The notes: a model not told the origin generated them from the letters alone. A DNA stretch of 64,000 bases from Ruegeria lacuscaerulensis (GCF_013031245.1 NZ_WPZL01000018.1:22968-86967); one strand, 5' to 3'. Shown: positions 16,468 to 26,608, numbered from the stretch's first letter. A program made the numbers and translations.

Positions 16468-17963
16468 ACTTTTCACGTCGCGCATTTCTGGCCACGACTT
16501 CGGCGCTGTTTTTCGCGCCAGCCACATTCGCCACTGGTGGCAAGGTCCCCTTTGCTCGCAACGACGTCATCGCGCTGGCCCGTGATCTGGCCAGCCGCCC
16601 CTATGCGGAACGCGAGATGGTTCCGCAGGAATGGCAGGACCTGACCTATCAGCAGTACCGCTCGATCCGGTTCCGGCTGGATCGCGCCCTGTGGTACGAG
16701 ACCGAAACGCCATTCAACGTCGATTTCTTTACGCCGGGCTTGTACTTCCCGCGCACCGTTAAAGTGTCGATGGTTGAAGACGGGATGGCCTCGCCGGTGC
16801 CCTTTGACCTCGCGATGTTCGACAAGTCCGAGGACGTGCCCGAACTGCCCGTAGACGACACATTGGGATTTTCCGGCCTGCGTCTGCGCACTGAAATGCA
16901 TCGCCCGGGCAAAACCGACGAGTTCTGCGTCTGGCAAGGGGCCAGCTATTTCCGTGCCATCGGCCTGCATGAGGTCTACGGTCTGTCCGCCCGTGGTCTC
17001 GCGCTGAAAACCGGAGATCCGGATGGAGAGGAATTTCCCGAGTTCATCCGCTTCTGGCTGGAACGTCCCGAACCGGGCCAGCGTGACATGGTGGTCCACG
17101 CGTTGATGGACAGCCCCAGCGTGACCGGTGCTTATCGGTTCAACGTGACAGCCGGCTCCGATTGCGTGATGGATATCGAGGCCACCCTGTTCCCGCGCGA
17201 AGAGCTGACCCATGTGGGCATCGCGCCTGGCACATCAATGTTCCTCTTTGATCAGACCAACCACAGCCGGTTCGACGATTTCCGCCCCTCCGTGCACGAC
17301 AGCGACGGGCTGTTGATCCGCAACGGCGCAGGAGAGGTCCTGTGGCGGCCTCTGGCAAACCCGACACGCCTGCAGATTTCCTCCTTCGTCGACATGAATC
17401 CCCGCGGCTTTGGCCTGTTGCAACGGAAACGGGAATTCTCGGATTACGCGGATCTTGAAGCGAACTACCACAAGCGCCCGGGTCTGTGGGTTGAACCCAA
17501 TGGCGACTGGGGCAAGGGATCAGTCACGCTGGTCGAAATCCCAGCCGATCAGGAAATCTATGACAACATAGTCGCCTATTGGCGCCCGATGGAACCGTAC
17601 CCGGCAGGTAGCCAGGTCGAGTTGTCCTATCGCCTTATCTGGGGAGAAGAACCTCAGAGCACCCCCATGCCGCGCGTGATCAATACCGCAATGGGTGAAA
17701 ACACCTTCGGCGAAGGTCGTCTGGCGGTCATCGACTTTGAGGCCAGCGAGCTGTTTGAAGATCCTGAGGCGATGACGATCTTTGTGAATTCGCCCCATGC
17801 CGAAACATCCGAAGGTGTTCTGCAACGCAACCCGGACACAGGCGGTCTTCGGCTGGCATTTTCATTCGAGCCCGGCGACCGGAACCATGTCGAGCTGCGC
17901 GCGCAGTTGCTGAAGGACAAACAGCCGGCCTCTGAGGTTTGGCTTTACCGTTGGACCTCATGA
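16464..17963 (+). CDS. opgG: Periplasmic glucan biosynthesis protein OpgG/MdoG
   Basis: The 499-residue protein begins with a twin-arginine-type signal, NFSRRAFLATTSALFF, so export through Tat is likely. The mature protein is a MdoG domain: RDLASRPYAERE, YQQYRSIRFR and FFTPGLYFPRTV in the first 100 residues, and AYWRPMEPYPAGS and LSYRLIWGEEP near 375-400. It acts in the periplasm on the glucan made by OpgH, in backbone processing or branching. Overlaps of four bases on both sides show tight coupling. The Tat signal is more typical of OpgD, so OpgD-like activity is possible. Confidence 0.94.
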   Translation: MNFSRRAFLATTSALFFAPATFATGGKVPFARNDVIALARDLASRPYAEREMVPQEWQDLTYQQYRSIRFRLDRALWYETETPFNVDFFTPGLYFPRTVKVSMVEDGMASPVPFDLAMFDKSEDVPELPVDDTLGFSGLRLRTEMHRPGKTDEFCVWQGASYFRAIGLHEVYGLSARGLALKTGDPDGEEFPEFIRFWLERPEPGQRDMVVHALMDSPSVTGAYRFNVTAGSDCVMDIEATLFPREELTHVGIAPGTSMFLFDQTNHSRFDDFRPSVHDSDGLLIRNGAGEVLWRPLANPTRLQISSFVDMNPRGFGLLQRKREFSDYADLEANYHKRPGLWVEPNGDWGKGSVTLVEIPADQEIYDNIVAYWRPMEPYPAGSQVELSYRLIWGEEPQSTPMPRVINTAMGENTFGEGRLAVIDFEASELFEDPEAMTIFVNSPHAETSEGVLQRNPDTGGLRLAFSFEPGDRNHVELRAQLLKDKQPASEVWLYRWTS

Positions 17964-19831
17964 ACCGGGATCTTCATATCATGCCGCCCGAGGCGCCATT
18001 GGCCATGCCCGCGCAGGATTTCAGCGCGGGGTTCCATGACGCGCAGGTGCCGGAGGCAGGCAAGCGGCGATCAGCCGGATTCTGGCGCGCGCTGGCATTT
18101 TCACCTGCGATGGCAGCTACGCTGGGCTTGTTCTGGATCATGACCGATTGGTTCGGAGCGGAAGGGATCAACCTGATCGAAGCCATCCTGTTGGCGCTGA
18201 TCTCGTTCAACTTCTTCTGGATTTCCTTCACGGTCTGTACCGTCCTGCTGGGTATGATATCCCTGTCCCGACAGGAACAACCCAAACGCGCTGGCCGCCC
18301 GCATCCCCTGCGCGTGGCACTGCTGATGCCGGTGTATAACGAAGTACCCTGGAACGTGCTGGGCAATGCCCGCACCATGCTGGAAGAACTTCGTGTGCGA
18401 GGCGGGCAGCACCACTACGCCATGTTCATCCTGTCGGACACCCGTGATCCCGAGATCGCGGCGCAGGAGCAGGCCAGTATCGAGGCATTGCGCACGACCC
18501 TCGCGCCCGATTTGGAACTGTTTTACCGCCGTCGTGAACAAAACACAGACCGCAAGGTCGGAAACATCGCCGACTGGGTCAGCCGCTGGGGTGCGGATTG
18601 GGATGCGATGCTGGTGCTGGATGCCGACAGCCTGATGACCGGTCGGGCCATCGTGCGCCTAACGGATGCGCTGGCGCGCGATTCCGGCGCGGGCCTGATC
18701 CAGAGCTATCCGCAGTTGATCGGTGCTCAGTCGGTCTTTGCCCGGATGCAGCAATTTGCCAACGGCGTTTACGGCATCGCCTTTGCCGAAGGACTCGCCC
18801 GCTGGTGCGGCCAGGAGGGCAACTACTGGGGCCATAACGCCATCATTCGCACCACGGCCTTCGCCAATTGCGCGGGCTTGCCAAAGTTGCGAGCCCTCAA
18901 TGGTCAGGAAAAGCTGATCATGAGCCACGACTTCGTCGAAGCCGGTCTGATGCGCCGCGCCGGATGGGGCGTGCGGTTCCTGCCCCGTATCCGAGGCTCA
19001 TACGAGGAAACGCCGCCCACGCTGATCGATCATGCCCTGCGCGATCGCCGTTGGTGTCAGGGTAACCTGCAACACCTGAAACTGCTGGGCTCGGTCGGAT
19101 TCCGCGCCGTGTCACGGTTCCACATGTTCCACGGAGCGGTCGGGTATCTGATGTCGCCGCTGTGGTTTGCGCTGCTGGTGATGTGGGCACTGATTGGTCA
19201 GGGCGAGGACGCCTCGGTCCTGCACTATTTCAGCCCCGACAACCCGATGTTCCCGCAATGGCCCGAGATGTCGGAAACCCGTCACGTGCTGATCATTCTG
19301 GTGATGTACGCCATGCTGCTGGCCCCCAAGGTACTGGGTGTTCTGGCCCTGCCGCTCAGCGGCGTGCGATACGCTGATTTTGGTGGTGCACCCAAGTTCC
19401 TGACCTCGTTCCTGGCCGAGGTTATTCTGTCGATCCTCTATGCTCCGATCCTGATGGTGCAGCAGATGATCGCCGTATTCCGCACCGCTCTGGGTCTCCA
19501 GAAAGGTTGGTCTCCTCAGGCGCGGGATGGCGGCAGATACAGCCTGCAAACACTGATCCTGTGCCACATGCTGGAAACCGTCAGCGGCATCGCGCTGAGC
19601 GTTGGCATCCTGTCCGGGCTTGTGTCGATCTGGCTGGCCCCGATTGCCATCAGCCTTGCGCTGGCAATTCCTCTGTCTGCACTCAGTGGCGTGTCAGCAG
19701 GTGCCGCGCGCCGCATGGTCGGCATGAAGGAAGACTTCCAGGAACCCGCGATCACCCGCTCGGCCCGGCGTCACCGGAATGAGTTGAAGCGGCTGATCGA
19801 GGGCAAAGGTATCATGACCCCTGCCGAGTGA
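17960..19831 (+). CDS. opgH: Glucan glucosyltransferase OpgH/MdoH
   Basis: This 623-residue inner-membrane GT2 glycosyltransferase polymerises glucose from UDP-glucose into the periplasmic glucan backbone. N-terminal helices lie near 45-100. The catalytic domain has RVALLMPVYNEVPWNVLGNA, the metal site MLVLDADSLMTG, and the acceptor-site motif DRRWCQGNLQHLKLLG; several helices follow (about 390-590). ATG 17960 overlaps the opgG stop; a TTG seven codons upstream is less likely. The gene ends one base before the stop of a convergent esterase gene. Confidence 0.96.
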   Translation: MNRDLHIMPPEAPLAMPAQDFSAGFHDAQVPEAGKRRSAGFWRALAFSPAMAATLGLFWIMTDWFGAEGINLIEAILLALISFNFFWISFTVCTVLLGMISLSRQEQPKRAGRPHPLRVALLMPVYNEVPWNVLGNARTMLEELRVRGGQHHYAMFILSDTRDPEIAAQEQASIEALRTTLAPDLELFYRRREQNTDRKVGNIADWVSRWGADWDAMLVLDADSLMTGRAIVRLTDALARDSGAGLIQSYPQLIGAQSVFARMQQFANGVYGIAFAEGLARWCGQEGNYWGHNAIIRTTAFANCAGLPKLRALNGQEKLIMSHDFVEAGLMRRAGWGVRFLPRIRGSYEETPPTLIDHALRDRRWCQGNLQHLKLLGSVGFRAVSRFHMFHGAVGYLMSPLWFALLVMWALIGQGEDASVLHYFSPDNPMFPQWPEMSETRHVLIILVMYAMLLAPKVLGVLALPLSGVRYADFGGAPKFLTSFLAEVILSILYAPILMVQQMIAVFRTALGLQKGWSPQARDGGRYSLQTLILCHMLETVSGIALSVGILSGLVSIWLAPIAISLALAIPLSALSGVSAGAARRMVGMKEDFQEPAITRSARRHRNELKRLIEGKGIMTPAE

Positions 19832-20647
19832 TCAGCCTCCCGGCAGGCCTTCGTACCAATCGACCATCATGTCCGCCCAGCCCTTGGGCACGCCATGTCC
19901 ACCGGGAAACAGCGCGAATTCCAGCGCGCCGCCTTCGGCGCAGGCGGTCCATCTGCGGCGCATAAACTGACCTGTGGCGCTGAAGCCTGTGGGTTTGGTA
20001 TCAACGCATTCGTTCGCCACACGCCAGATTTCAAGGCCGGCAAAGATATCGCCCTGATGAAAACGCCCTCCGCCCAGAATGCGCCCTTCCAGCGGTACAA
20101 CGTTGTCGGTCCAGCCATGAGTGTGGAACAGGCGCACCGGGCCATCGCACGCTTCGGGATGCGGTCGCCAGAACCCGCCCGATACGGGCACGTAGGCTGA
20201 AAATGTATCCGGTGCTGCACAGGCGAGGTAATAGACCATGAATGCCCCTGCCGAAAAACCACCCAGAACAACACGATCCGCATCGATCCCGAACCGGTCC
20301 GAGGCGTCCTGAACCACCTCGATCAGAAAAGCCTTTTCGTCGCGCCCTTCCCATCCGGGAAAGAAGTTCCAGCTTTGGCGACCGTTGCGCTCCGACCCTT
20401 CCGGAGCCATCACCGCATAGCCGCGCGCCAGCAATGGTTCGACCATGCTTCGGTTTTTCAAGGTCCCGGTGGCCGTACCTCCGTACCCGTGCAGAAACAT
20501 CACCAGCGGCGGATTTTCGGCCTCGGGCAGTTCGATGTGATATCCGCCCGATGCCGTTACACACATGCCGTCCTGATCGGCGCATGCCGCAAAGCCGGCT
20601 TGGCCGACCAGCGCAAGACCAGTCGCCAGAGTCAGTTCTCGGATCAT
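19832..20647 (-). CDS. Exported PHB-depolymerase/LpqC-type esterase
   Basis: The 271-residue product has a signal peptide (about 1-21) and an alpha/beta hydrolase fold. Visible parts are the oxyanion region VMFLHGYGGTATG, the nucleophile elbow GGFSAGAFMVYYLA, FHTHGWTDNVVP near the acid, and the probable catalytic histidine in FPGGHGVPKGW. The family includes polyhydroxybutyrate depolymerases and feruloyl-type esterases; the substrate cannot be decided. It overlaps the upstream rhodanese gene by four bases, so they are cotranscribed. Confidence 0.88.
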   Translation of the reverse strand: MIRELTLATGLALVGQAGFAACADQDGMCVTASGGYHIELPEAENPPLVMFLHGYGGTATGTLKNRSMVEPLLARGYAVMAPEGSERNGRQSWNFFPGWEGRDEKAFLIEVVQDASDRFGIDADRVVLGGFSAGAFMVYYLACAAPDTFSAYVPVSGGFWRPHPEACDGPVRLFHTHGWTDNVVPLEGRILGGGRFHQGDIFAGLEIWRVANECVDTKPTGFSATGQFMRRRWTACAEGGALEFALFPGGHGVPKGWADMMVDWYEGLPGG

Positions 20648-21105
20648 CCTGCTCCCCCATTATCGAGCTGAACCGGCAATCCGGCTCGCACCCACCCCGG
20701 CCCGGCGGCCGAGCCCAGCATCCCTTCGGGCACGTCGATGACGTTTGTGAATCCAGCTTCGGTCAACCTGTTGCTCATCCGGGCAGAACGCACCCCGCGC
20801 GCGCAGATCAGCGCAACAGGAGCATCCCGGTTTCCACCGGTAAGCAGCACCAACGCCTGTATGAAATCATCCCGGCGCATATCCAGCGGGTGTGCGCCCT
20901 CGCCCACGCCTGTAGCCTGCCATTCCTTGGGCGTCCGAATGTCAACCAACAGAATGTCGCCCGACAAGGCCTGATTGTGTGCTTTGGCAACAGTCAGTTT
21001 GCCGCCTGTGTAGTCCGGAGGGATCAGGCGGTATTCCCGGACAGCAAAGCCACCGGCTAAAACGGCGCCGCCACCCAAAAGAACCCATCTTCGCGTTCGG
21101 ATCAC
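20644..21105 (-). CDS. Membrane-anchored rhodanese-like protein
   Basis: The 153-residue product has an N-terminal hydrophobic anchor (about 7-24, with RTRRWVLLGGG before it) and a rhodanese domain: DILLVDIRTPKEWQATGV and the active-site loop ALICARGVRSARMSN with the candidate cysteine near 99. Rhodaneses transfer sulfane sulfur or bind oxyanions. The domain is probably periplasmic. The start is GTG at 21105 with GAGG eight bases before it. It heads the two-gene unit with the esterase. Confidence 0.87.
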   Translation of the reverse strand: MIRTRRWVLLGGGAVLAGGFAVREYRLIPPDYTGGKLTVAKAHNQALSGDILLVDIRTPKEWQATGVGEGAHPLDMRRDDFIQALVLLTGGNRDAPVALICARGVRSARMSNRLTEAGFTNVIDVPEGMLGSAAGPGWVRAGLPVQLDNGGAG

Positions 21106-21340
21106 CTTATCTGCCTCACTAAACTCTGCTGTCCCGCAGTGATGCTTCTATCACAACCCGCGGCTCATTTCCGCGTCGAAATTCAGGCATCAGATCAAGT
21201 TCGCGTCATTTATTCCCACCCTAAATTCCGACCGGTCCATCGCCCAAATACGAAGTGAAAAACTTGCAATAGCTGGACACTTTGAAAATTATCCTTACAA
21301 AATCAATACCACTTTGACCGCCCAGAACGGAGTATCGCAC

Positions 21341-24211
21341 TTGTCCCTATTCCTAATCGCGGCCCTTCCCTTTCTCGGCGCTGTGTTTCCAGCCCTACTG
21401 ATCAGGGCAGGACGAAATGCAGCCGCTTCTGCGGCGGGTTTGACCACTTTTCTGGCACTTATGGGGTTGCTGATACACATTCCCGCAATCATGCGCGGTG
21501 AGGTTGTTACTGCTCGGTTCGACTGGATACCGGGTTTGGGTCTGAACGCGAACTTCATGCTGGATGGGCTTGGGTTCCTGTTTGCCGGGCTGATCCTTGG
21601 CATCGGGTTGCTGATTATCCTCTATGCGCGGTTTTACCTGTCGCGCGAGGACCCGATGGGGCAGTTCTTTACCTATCTGCTGTTGTTTCAGGGCGCGATG
21701 GTCGGAATTGTCCTGTCCGACAACGTCCTTCTTTTGCTGATTTTCTGGGAGCTTACGTCTCTAAGCTCATTCCTTCTGATCGGGTATTGGAAACACCTGC
21801 CCGAAGGCCGTCAGGGCGCCCGCATGGCGCTGGCCGTCACCGGGTCCGGCGGGTTGGCGATGATCGCGGGGATGCTGATCCTCGGCAATATCGTGGGATC
21901 ATATGACCTGAGTGTCATCCTGCAGAACAAAGATCTGATTCAGGCCTCGCCCTATTACATGCCCGCTCTGATCCTGATCCTGCTGGGCTGTTTCACTAAA
22001 TCGGCGCAGTTCCCGTTTCATTTCTGGTTGCCCCACGCGATGGCCGCACCAACGCCGGTTTCCGCCTATCTGCACTCGGCCACGATGGTGAAGGCCGGGC
22101 TGTTTCTGATGGCGCGGATGTGGCCGGTTCTGGCGGGTACGGATGCGTGGTTCTATATTGTCGCGACCACCGGCCTGGTGACGATGCTGATCGGAGCCTG
22201 CATCGCCCTGTTCAAGGATGATCTGAAAGCACTGCTGGCGTTTTCGACCGTCTCGCATCTGGGGCTGGTGACGATGTTGCTGGGCTTTGGCACCAAGATT
22301 GCCGCAGTCGCAGCGATATTCCACATTATCAATCACGCGACTTTCAAATGTGCTCTGTTCATGACCGCCGGGATCGTGGATCACGAAACCGGGACCCGAG
22401 ACATCAAACGTCTGGGCGGTTTGCGTCAGCTGATGCCCATCACCTTTACCATGGGAACAATTGCCGCTCTGTCCATGGCCGGGCTTCCTCCGCTGAACGG
22501 CTTCCTGTCCAAGGAAATGATGCTTGAGGAAACGGTCCACACTACATGGCTGCATTCTCATTATCTGGTTCCCGGTCTAGCCTTGCTGGCAGCGCTGTTC
22601 TCGGCGGCCTATTCCTTCCGCTTTGTCAGCCACGTGTTTCTGGGGCCGCAGCGCAACGACTACCCTGCGCATCCGCACGATCCTCCGGTCGGTTTGTGGC
22701 TCGCGCCTGCATTCCTCGTGGTATTGGTCGTCCTGATCGGCCTGTATTCGAACGCCATCGTTGGCCCTCTGGTCGCAGTTGTTTCCAGCGCTGTGATTGG
22801 CGGAGAGAAACTGCCCTATTATTCGCTGAAACTGTGGCATGGCTTCACACCTGCGCTGTACATGTCGGCCGTTGCGACACTGGGCGGCCTATTTCTGCTG
22901 GCGCTGCATCGTCGCGGCGAACAACTGTGGAATGCCCTGCCCCGGCCCGAAGCCAAGACGATCTTTGATGCCATTATCGGGGTCCTGACAACTCTCAGCC
23001 GCTGGGTAACCGACACGTTGCACAACGGCGTCATCAGCCGTTACGCCATCATCATGATCGCCTTCACGATCGGGCTGGGCTATTACGCTTACTCCACCGG
23101 TTCAATCGGCCCTGTTACGCGCGTGCCTCTGCCCGCGCCGATCATCCCGGTCATCGGCTGGATTTGCCTTGTGGGCGCAACGCTGGCGATCATGTGGTTC
23201 CACCGCAACCGGCTGTTGTCGCTGGTGCTGATCGGCGTTGTCGGCCTGATCGTTTCGATGGCGTTCAACTATCTCTCGGCCCCGGATCTTGCTCTGACGC
23301 AGATCTCGGTCGAGGTGGTTACGATGATCCTGCTGTTGCTGTCGCTGAATTTCCTGCCCACGGATACACCCTGGGACAGCAGCGCGGCGCGGCGTTGGCG
23401 CGATGCTGCAATTTCGGTCGTAGCGGGGATCGGTTCCGGCGCGTTGATATATGCTTTGATGATGCGGGATTTCGCGTTCCCAACGATCTCGGATTTCCAT
23501 CTGGCCAATTCGTACAAGGGTGGCGGCGGCACCAATGTGGTCAACGTGATCCTCGTGGACTTCCGGGGCTTTGATACATTTGGCGAAATCATCGTTCTGG
23601 GCATCGCCGCACTGATCATCTTTGCCCTGACCGAGTCCGTTCTGGGCTCGAACGTTCGCGGCTATCTGCTGAACCGCAAACCGCATTGGCCGCAATCGGG
23701 GGACTCGCATCCGCTGATGATGGTCGTGGCGACACGGGTAATGATGCCAATCGCGCTGATGGTCGGCGCCTATATCTTTTTCCGGGGTCATAACCAGCCG
23801 GGCGGCGGGTTCATCGCCGGCCTGGTCGTCGCGATTGCGTTCCTGATGCAATACATGGCCAGCGGATATACCTGGGCCATTGAGCGGCAGAGATTTTACT
23901 ATCACGGCACAATCGGCTGGGGTGTCCTGATTGCGGCTGCCACCGGTCTGGGCGCCTGGTTCAACGAACGTCCGTTCCTAACCAGTGATTTCGGCTACAT
24001 CCACTGGCCGCCGCTGGAAGAGTTCGAATGGGCAACTGCCATCCTGTTTGACACCGGCGTGTTCCTCGCAGTTCTCGGCGCGGTGATGCTGGCGCTGGAC
24101 AGCCTGTCGCGCTTTGCATGGCAGCCGGGTATGGCACAGGAATTCCCGATGGATATCAACCCGCTGCGGGACGATCCTCCGGAAGAAGAAAAAGAGAAGG
24201 AGCAGGCCTGA
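21341..24211 (+). CDS. mrpA: Mrp Na+/H+ antiporter subunit A fused to MnhB domain
   Basis: A membrane protein of about 956 residues. Residues 1 to about 770 are NuoL/ND5-like with FWELTSLSSFLLIGYW (key glutamate), FWLPHAMAAPTPVSAYLHSA, and LLAFSTVSHLGL. Residues about 788-935 match MnhB (RVMMPIALMVGAYIFFRGHN, GGGFIAGLVVAIAFLMQYM), so A and B are fused as in PhaAB-type systems. The frame is open from a TTG at 21314, but TTG 21341 follows GGAG by nine bases and gives the usual N-terminus (SLFLIAALPFLGA). No ATG fits. It is the first gene of the six-gene operon and exchanges sodium or other cations for protons. Confidence 0.95.
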   Translation: MSLFLIAALPFLGAVFPALLIRAGRNAAASAAGLTTFLALMGLLIHIPAIMRGEVVTARFDWIPGLGLNANFMLDGLGFLFAGLILGIGLLIILYARFYLSREDPMGQFFTYLLLFQGAMVGIVLSDNVLLLLIFWELTSLSSFLLIGYWKHLPEGRQGARMALAVTGSGGLAMIAGMLILGNIVGSYDLSVILQNKDLIQASPYYMPALILILLGCFTKSAQFPFHFWLPHAMAAPTPVSAYLHSATMVKAGLFLMARMWPVLAGTDAWFYIVATTGLVTMLIGACIALFKDDLKALLAFSTVSHLGLVTMLLGFGTKIAAVAAIFHIINHATFKCALFMTAGIVDHETGTRDIKRLGGLRQLMPITFTMGTIAALSMAGLPPLNGFLSKEMMLEETVHTTWLHSHYLVPGLALLAALFSAAYSFRFVSHVFLGPQRNDYPAHPHDPPVGLWLAPAFLVVLVVLIGLYSNAIVGPLVAVVSSAVIGGEKLPYYSLKLWHGFTPALYMSAVATLGGLFLLALHRRGEQLWNALPRPEAKTIFDAIIGVLTTLSRWVTDTLHNGVISRYAIIMIAFTIGLGYYAYSTGSIGPVTRVPLPAPIIPVIGWICLVGATLAIMWFHRNRLLSLVLIGVVGLIVSMAFNYLSAPDLALTQISVEVVTMILLLLSLNFLPTDTPWDSSAARRWRDAAISVVAGIGSGALIYALMMRDFAFPTISDFHLANSYKGGGGTNVVNVILVDFRGFDTFGEIIVLGIAALIIFALTESVLGSNVRGYLLNRKPHWPQSGDSHPLMMVVATRVMMPIALMVGAYIFFRGHNQPGGGFIAGLVVAIAFLMQYMASGYTWAIERQRFYYHGTIGWGVLIAAATGLGAWFNERPFLTSDFGYIHWPPLEEFEWATAILFDTGVFLAVLGAVMLALDSLSRFAWQPGMAQEFPMDINPLRDDPPEEEKEKEQA

Positions 24212-24570
24212 TGGAAGCGCTCGTAGCCTCAGCCGTAGGCATCATGACCGCTGCAGGGATTTTCCTGATCCTGCGCCGCCGAACATTCCCCGTCATTCTG
24301 GGCCTGTCCCTGATCACCTATGCGGTGAACGTGTTCCTGTTCGCAACCGGACGGCTGGCGCTGGACGCGCCCGCAGTTCTGAACAAGTACGAAGAGGTCA
24401 CATATACGGACCCGCTGCCGCAGGCGCTGGTTCTGACGGCCATCGTGATCTCGTTCGGGATGACAGCAGTGATCGTGATGATCGCGCTCAGCGCCTATCT
24501 GTCGTCGAAGGATGATCATATCGACATGACCGCGCATGACAGCGTAGACGGCGCAGGAGAAGACGCATGA
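24211..24570 (+). CDS. mrpC: Mrp antiporter subunit C (NuoK-like)
   Basis: A 119-residue NuoK-like subunit with three helices (about 1-22, 26-45, 65-90). The motif PVILGLSLITYAVNVFLFAT is typical of MnhC, as is LPQALVLTAIVISFGMTAV. The frame extends upstream to 24118 inside mrpA, but ATG 24211, overlapping the mrpA stop (TGATG), gives the correct N-terminus. It is part of the membrane Mrp complex. Confidence 0.95.
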   Translation: MEALVASAVGIMTAAGIFLILRRRTFPVILGLSLITYAVNVFLFATGRLALDAPAVLNKYEEVTYTDPLPQALVLTAIVISFGMTAVIVMIALSAYLSSKDDHIDMTAHDSVDGAGEDA

Positions 24571-26111
24571 ACCACTGGATCGTTGCGCCGATCGTCTTGC
24601 CCGCGATCCTGGCCCCGTTCATCATCATGGTTCTGCGTTACCATCTGGACCTGCAACGCATCTTCTCGGTGGCGGGTGTAGTGGGTCTGCTGGGCATTGC
24701 CCTGACCATCACCGCGCAGGCTGCTGGTGGCGACATTCAGGTCTATGAGCTGGGCGACTGGCCCGCACCGTTTGGCATCGTTCTGGTGCTGGACCGTATG
24801 TCCGCCATGATGGTGCTTCTGACCGCCCTACTGGCCCTGCCCATCGTTTTATACGCCATCGCGTCCGGCTGGGACGACCGGGGCAAACACTTCCACGCAT
24901 TGTTCCATTTCCAACTGATGGGCGTCTGTGGTGCCTTCCTGACCGGCGACGCCTTCAACCTGTTCGTGTTCTTCGAGGTTCTGCTTATTGCCTCATACGG
25001 TCTGATGACGCACGGGGGCGGCTCTGTTCGGCTCAAGGCTGGGGTGCAGTATGTGGCCTACAACTTGTTGGGTTCGACCCTGTTTCTGTTCGCTCTGGGC
25101 ACGCTTTATGCGGTGACTGGAACGCTGAACATGGCGGATATGGCAGTGCGCGTGGCTGAATTGCCTGCCGAGGATACCGCGCTGCTGCGCGTGGGGGCTG
25201 TGCTGCTGCTGTTGGTGTTCTGCATCAAGGCCGCCGTTCTGCCGCTACATTTCTGGCTGCCTGCCAGCTATGGCAATGCGCCGTTGCCCGTCGCTGCCCT
25301 GTTCGCGATCATGACCAAGGTCGGGGCTTATTCGATCCTGCGTATGTACACGCTGGGCTTCGGCCCCGAGGTCGAGGCAACGCAAGGCCTCGTCGGCGCG
25401 TGGCTGCAACCGGCCGCGATAGTGACTCTGGCCGTTGGAACAATCGGCATTCTGGGCGCGCAGCACATCGCGCGGATGGTGGCTTTTTGCGCCATCGCCT
25501 CAATGGGCACCCTGCTGATTGCGATTTCGCTGTTTACCGAAACTGCGACTGCTGCCGCGCTGTACTACATCTATCATTCGACACTCGCGACTGCGCTGTT
25601 GTTCCTGGTGGCCGACCTTGTGATGGAACGCCGTGGCGGTGCCATCACCCCCAAGGCACCGATGCCGCAGGGCGGGCTGATTGCGGCCCTGTTTTTCGTC
25701 GGTGCAATCGCACTGGCTGGAATGCCGCCGCTATCGGGGTTTGTCGGTAAGCTGCTGGTGCTGGATGCTGCGCGCAACGCGCCGGACGCGAATGCAATCT
25801 GGGCGGTGATCCTGATCGGCTCGTTCGTCACCATCGTCGGTCTGGCGCGCGCTGGTTCACTGATCTTCTGGAAAAGTCACGACGCGCAACACAACACCGA
25901 AATGGACCCGGAGAATGACGAAGGCGTTGCTGCAATACCCGCACCCGAACCGCAACCGGGTCTTGCGTTCACTGCCGTATTCGGCACCGTTCTGGGCCTT
26001 GTTCTGCTGACCCTGTTCGCGGGACCCGCACTGAACTACGCTAGCAAAACGGCAGAACAGTTATATACGCCTGAAAACTACATCTCGGCCGTATTGGGAG
26101 GAGAGGAGTAA
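24567..26111 (+). CDS. mrpD: Mrp antiporter subunit D (NuoN/M-like)
   Basis: A 514-residue polytopic subunit of the proton-pumping complex I family. Conserved charged sites are the glutamate in LFVFFEVLLIASYGLM (about 134) and the lysines in VFCIKAAVLPLHFWLPASYG and AIMTKVGAYSILRMYTLG. With MrpA it forms the cation and proton paths. It overlaps mrpC by four bases and mrpE by one base (taATGag). Confidence 0.96.
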   Translation: MNHWIVAPIVLPAILAPFIIMVLRYHLDLQRIFSVAGVVGLLGIALTITAQAAGGDIQVYELGDWPAPFGIVLVLDRMSAMMVLLTALLALPIVLYAIASGWDDRGKHFHALFHFQLMGVCGAFLTGDAFNLFVFFEVLLIASYGLMTHGGGSVRLKAGVQYVAYNLLGSTLFLFALGTLYAVTGTLNMADMAVRVAELPAEDTALLRVGAVLLLLVFCIKAAVLPLHFWLPASYGNAPLPVAALFAIMTKVGAYSILRMYTLGFGPEVEATQGLVGAWLQPAAIVTLAVGTIGILGAQHIARMVAFCAIASMGTLLIAISLFTETATAAALYYIYHSTLATALLFLVADLVMERRGGAITPKAPMPQGGLIAALFFVGAIALAGMPPLSGFVGKLLVLDAARNAPDANAIWAVILIGSFVTIVGLARAGSLIFWKSHDAQHNTEMDPENDEGVAAIPAPEPQPGLAFTAVFGTVLGLVLLTLFAGPALNYASKTAEQLYTPENYISAVLGGEE

Positions 26112-26608
26112 TGAGACTACTGCATCGGATATTCCCCCACCCGCATCTGACTATCCTGCTGACGCTGGTTTGGATGCTATTGGCGAACGCGCCTTCGCTG
26201 AATTCTCTGGTCTTCGGGCTGATACTCGGGATCATCATTCCCTTCATCACCCAACCCTACTGGCCTGACCGACCTAAGCTGCGCAATTGGCCGATGATCG
26301 TCGAGTATATTCTTGTGGTGCTGTGGGACATCGTAATAGCCAATATTACGGTCGCCCGGATCATCCTGTTCAAACGGGATGCCGACCGCCAACCCAACTG
26401 GGTCTGCGTTCCGCTGGAGCTACGAACGCCCGAGGCGATCACGGTTCTGGCCGGGACCATCACCATGACGCCCGGCACAGTCAGCAGTGATCTGTCAGCA
26501 CACGGGCACAATCTGTTGGTCCACTGCGTCGACGCGCCCGATCCCGACGCGGTGCGTGATCAGATCAAACACCGCTATGAGCGTCGCCTGAAGGAGATAT
26601 TCGAATGA
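26111..26608 (+). CDS. mrpE: Mrp antiporter subunit E
   Basis: A 165-residue MnhE-type subunit with two N-terminal helices (about 12-48) and a soluble C-terminal part. The block VPLELRTPEAITVLAGTITM and TPGTVSSDLSAHG are family signatures. It overlaps mrpD by one base and mrpF by four (ATGA), consistent with balanced expression of the complex. Confidence 0.95.
   Translation: MRLLHRIFPHPHLTILLTLVWMLLANAPSLNSLVFGLILGIIIPFITQPYWPDRPKLRNWPMIVEYILVVLWDIVIANITVARIILFKRDADRQPNWVCVPLELRTPEAITVLAGTITMTPGTVSSDLSAHGHNLLVHCVDAPDPDAVRDQIKHRYERRLKEIFE

Noticed and set aside
15259..16527. A 422-codon minus-strand frame opposite opgC
   Set aside because: It is composed of charged, low-complexity residues expected from the antisense of membrane helices; opgC matches its family.
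21314..21340. An earlier TTG start for MrpA
   Set aside because: It has no ribosome site and adds residues not expected before the SLFLIAALPFLGA block.
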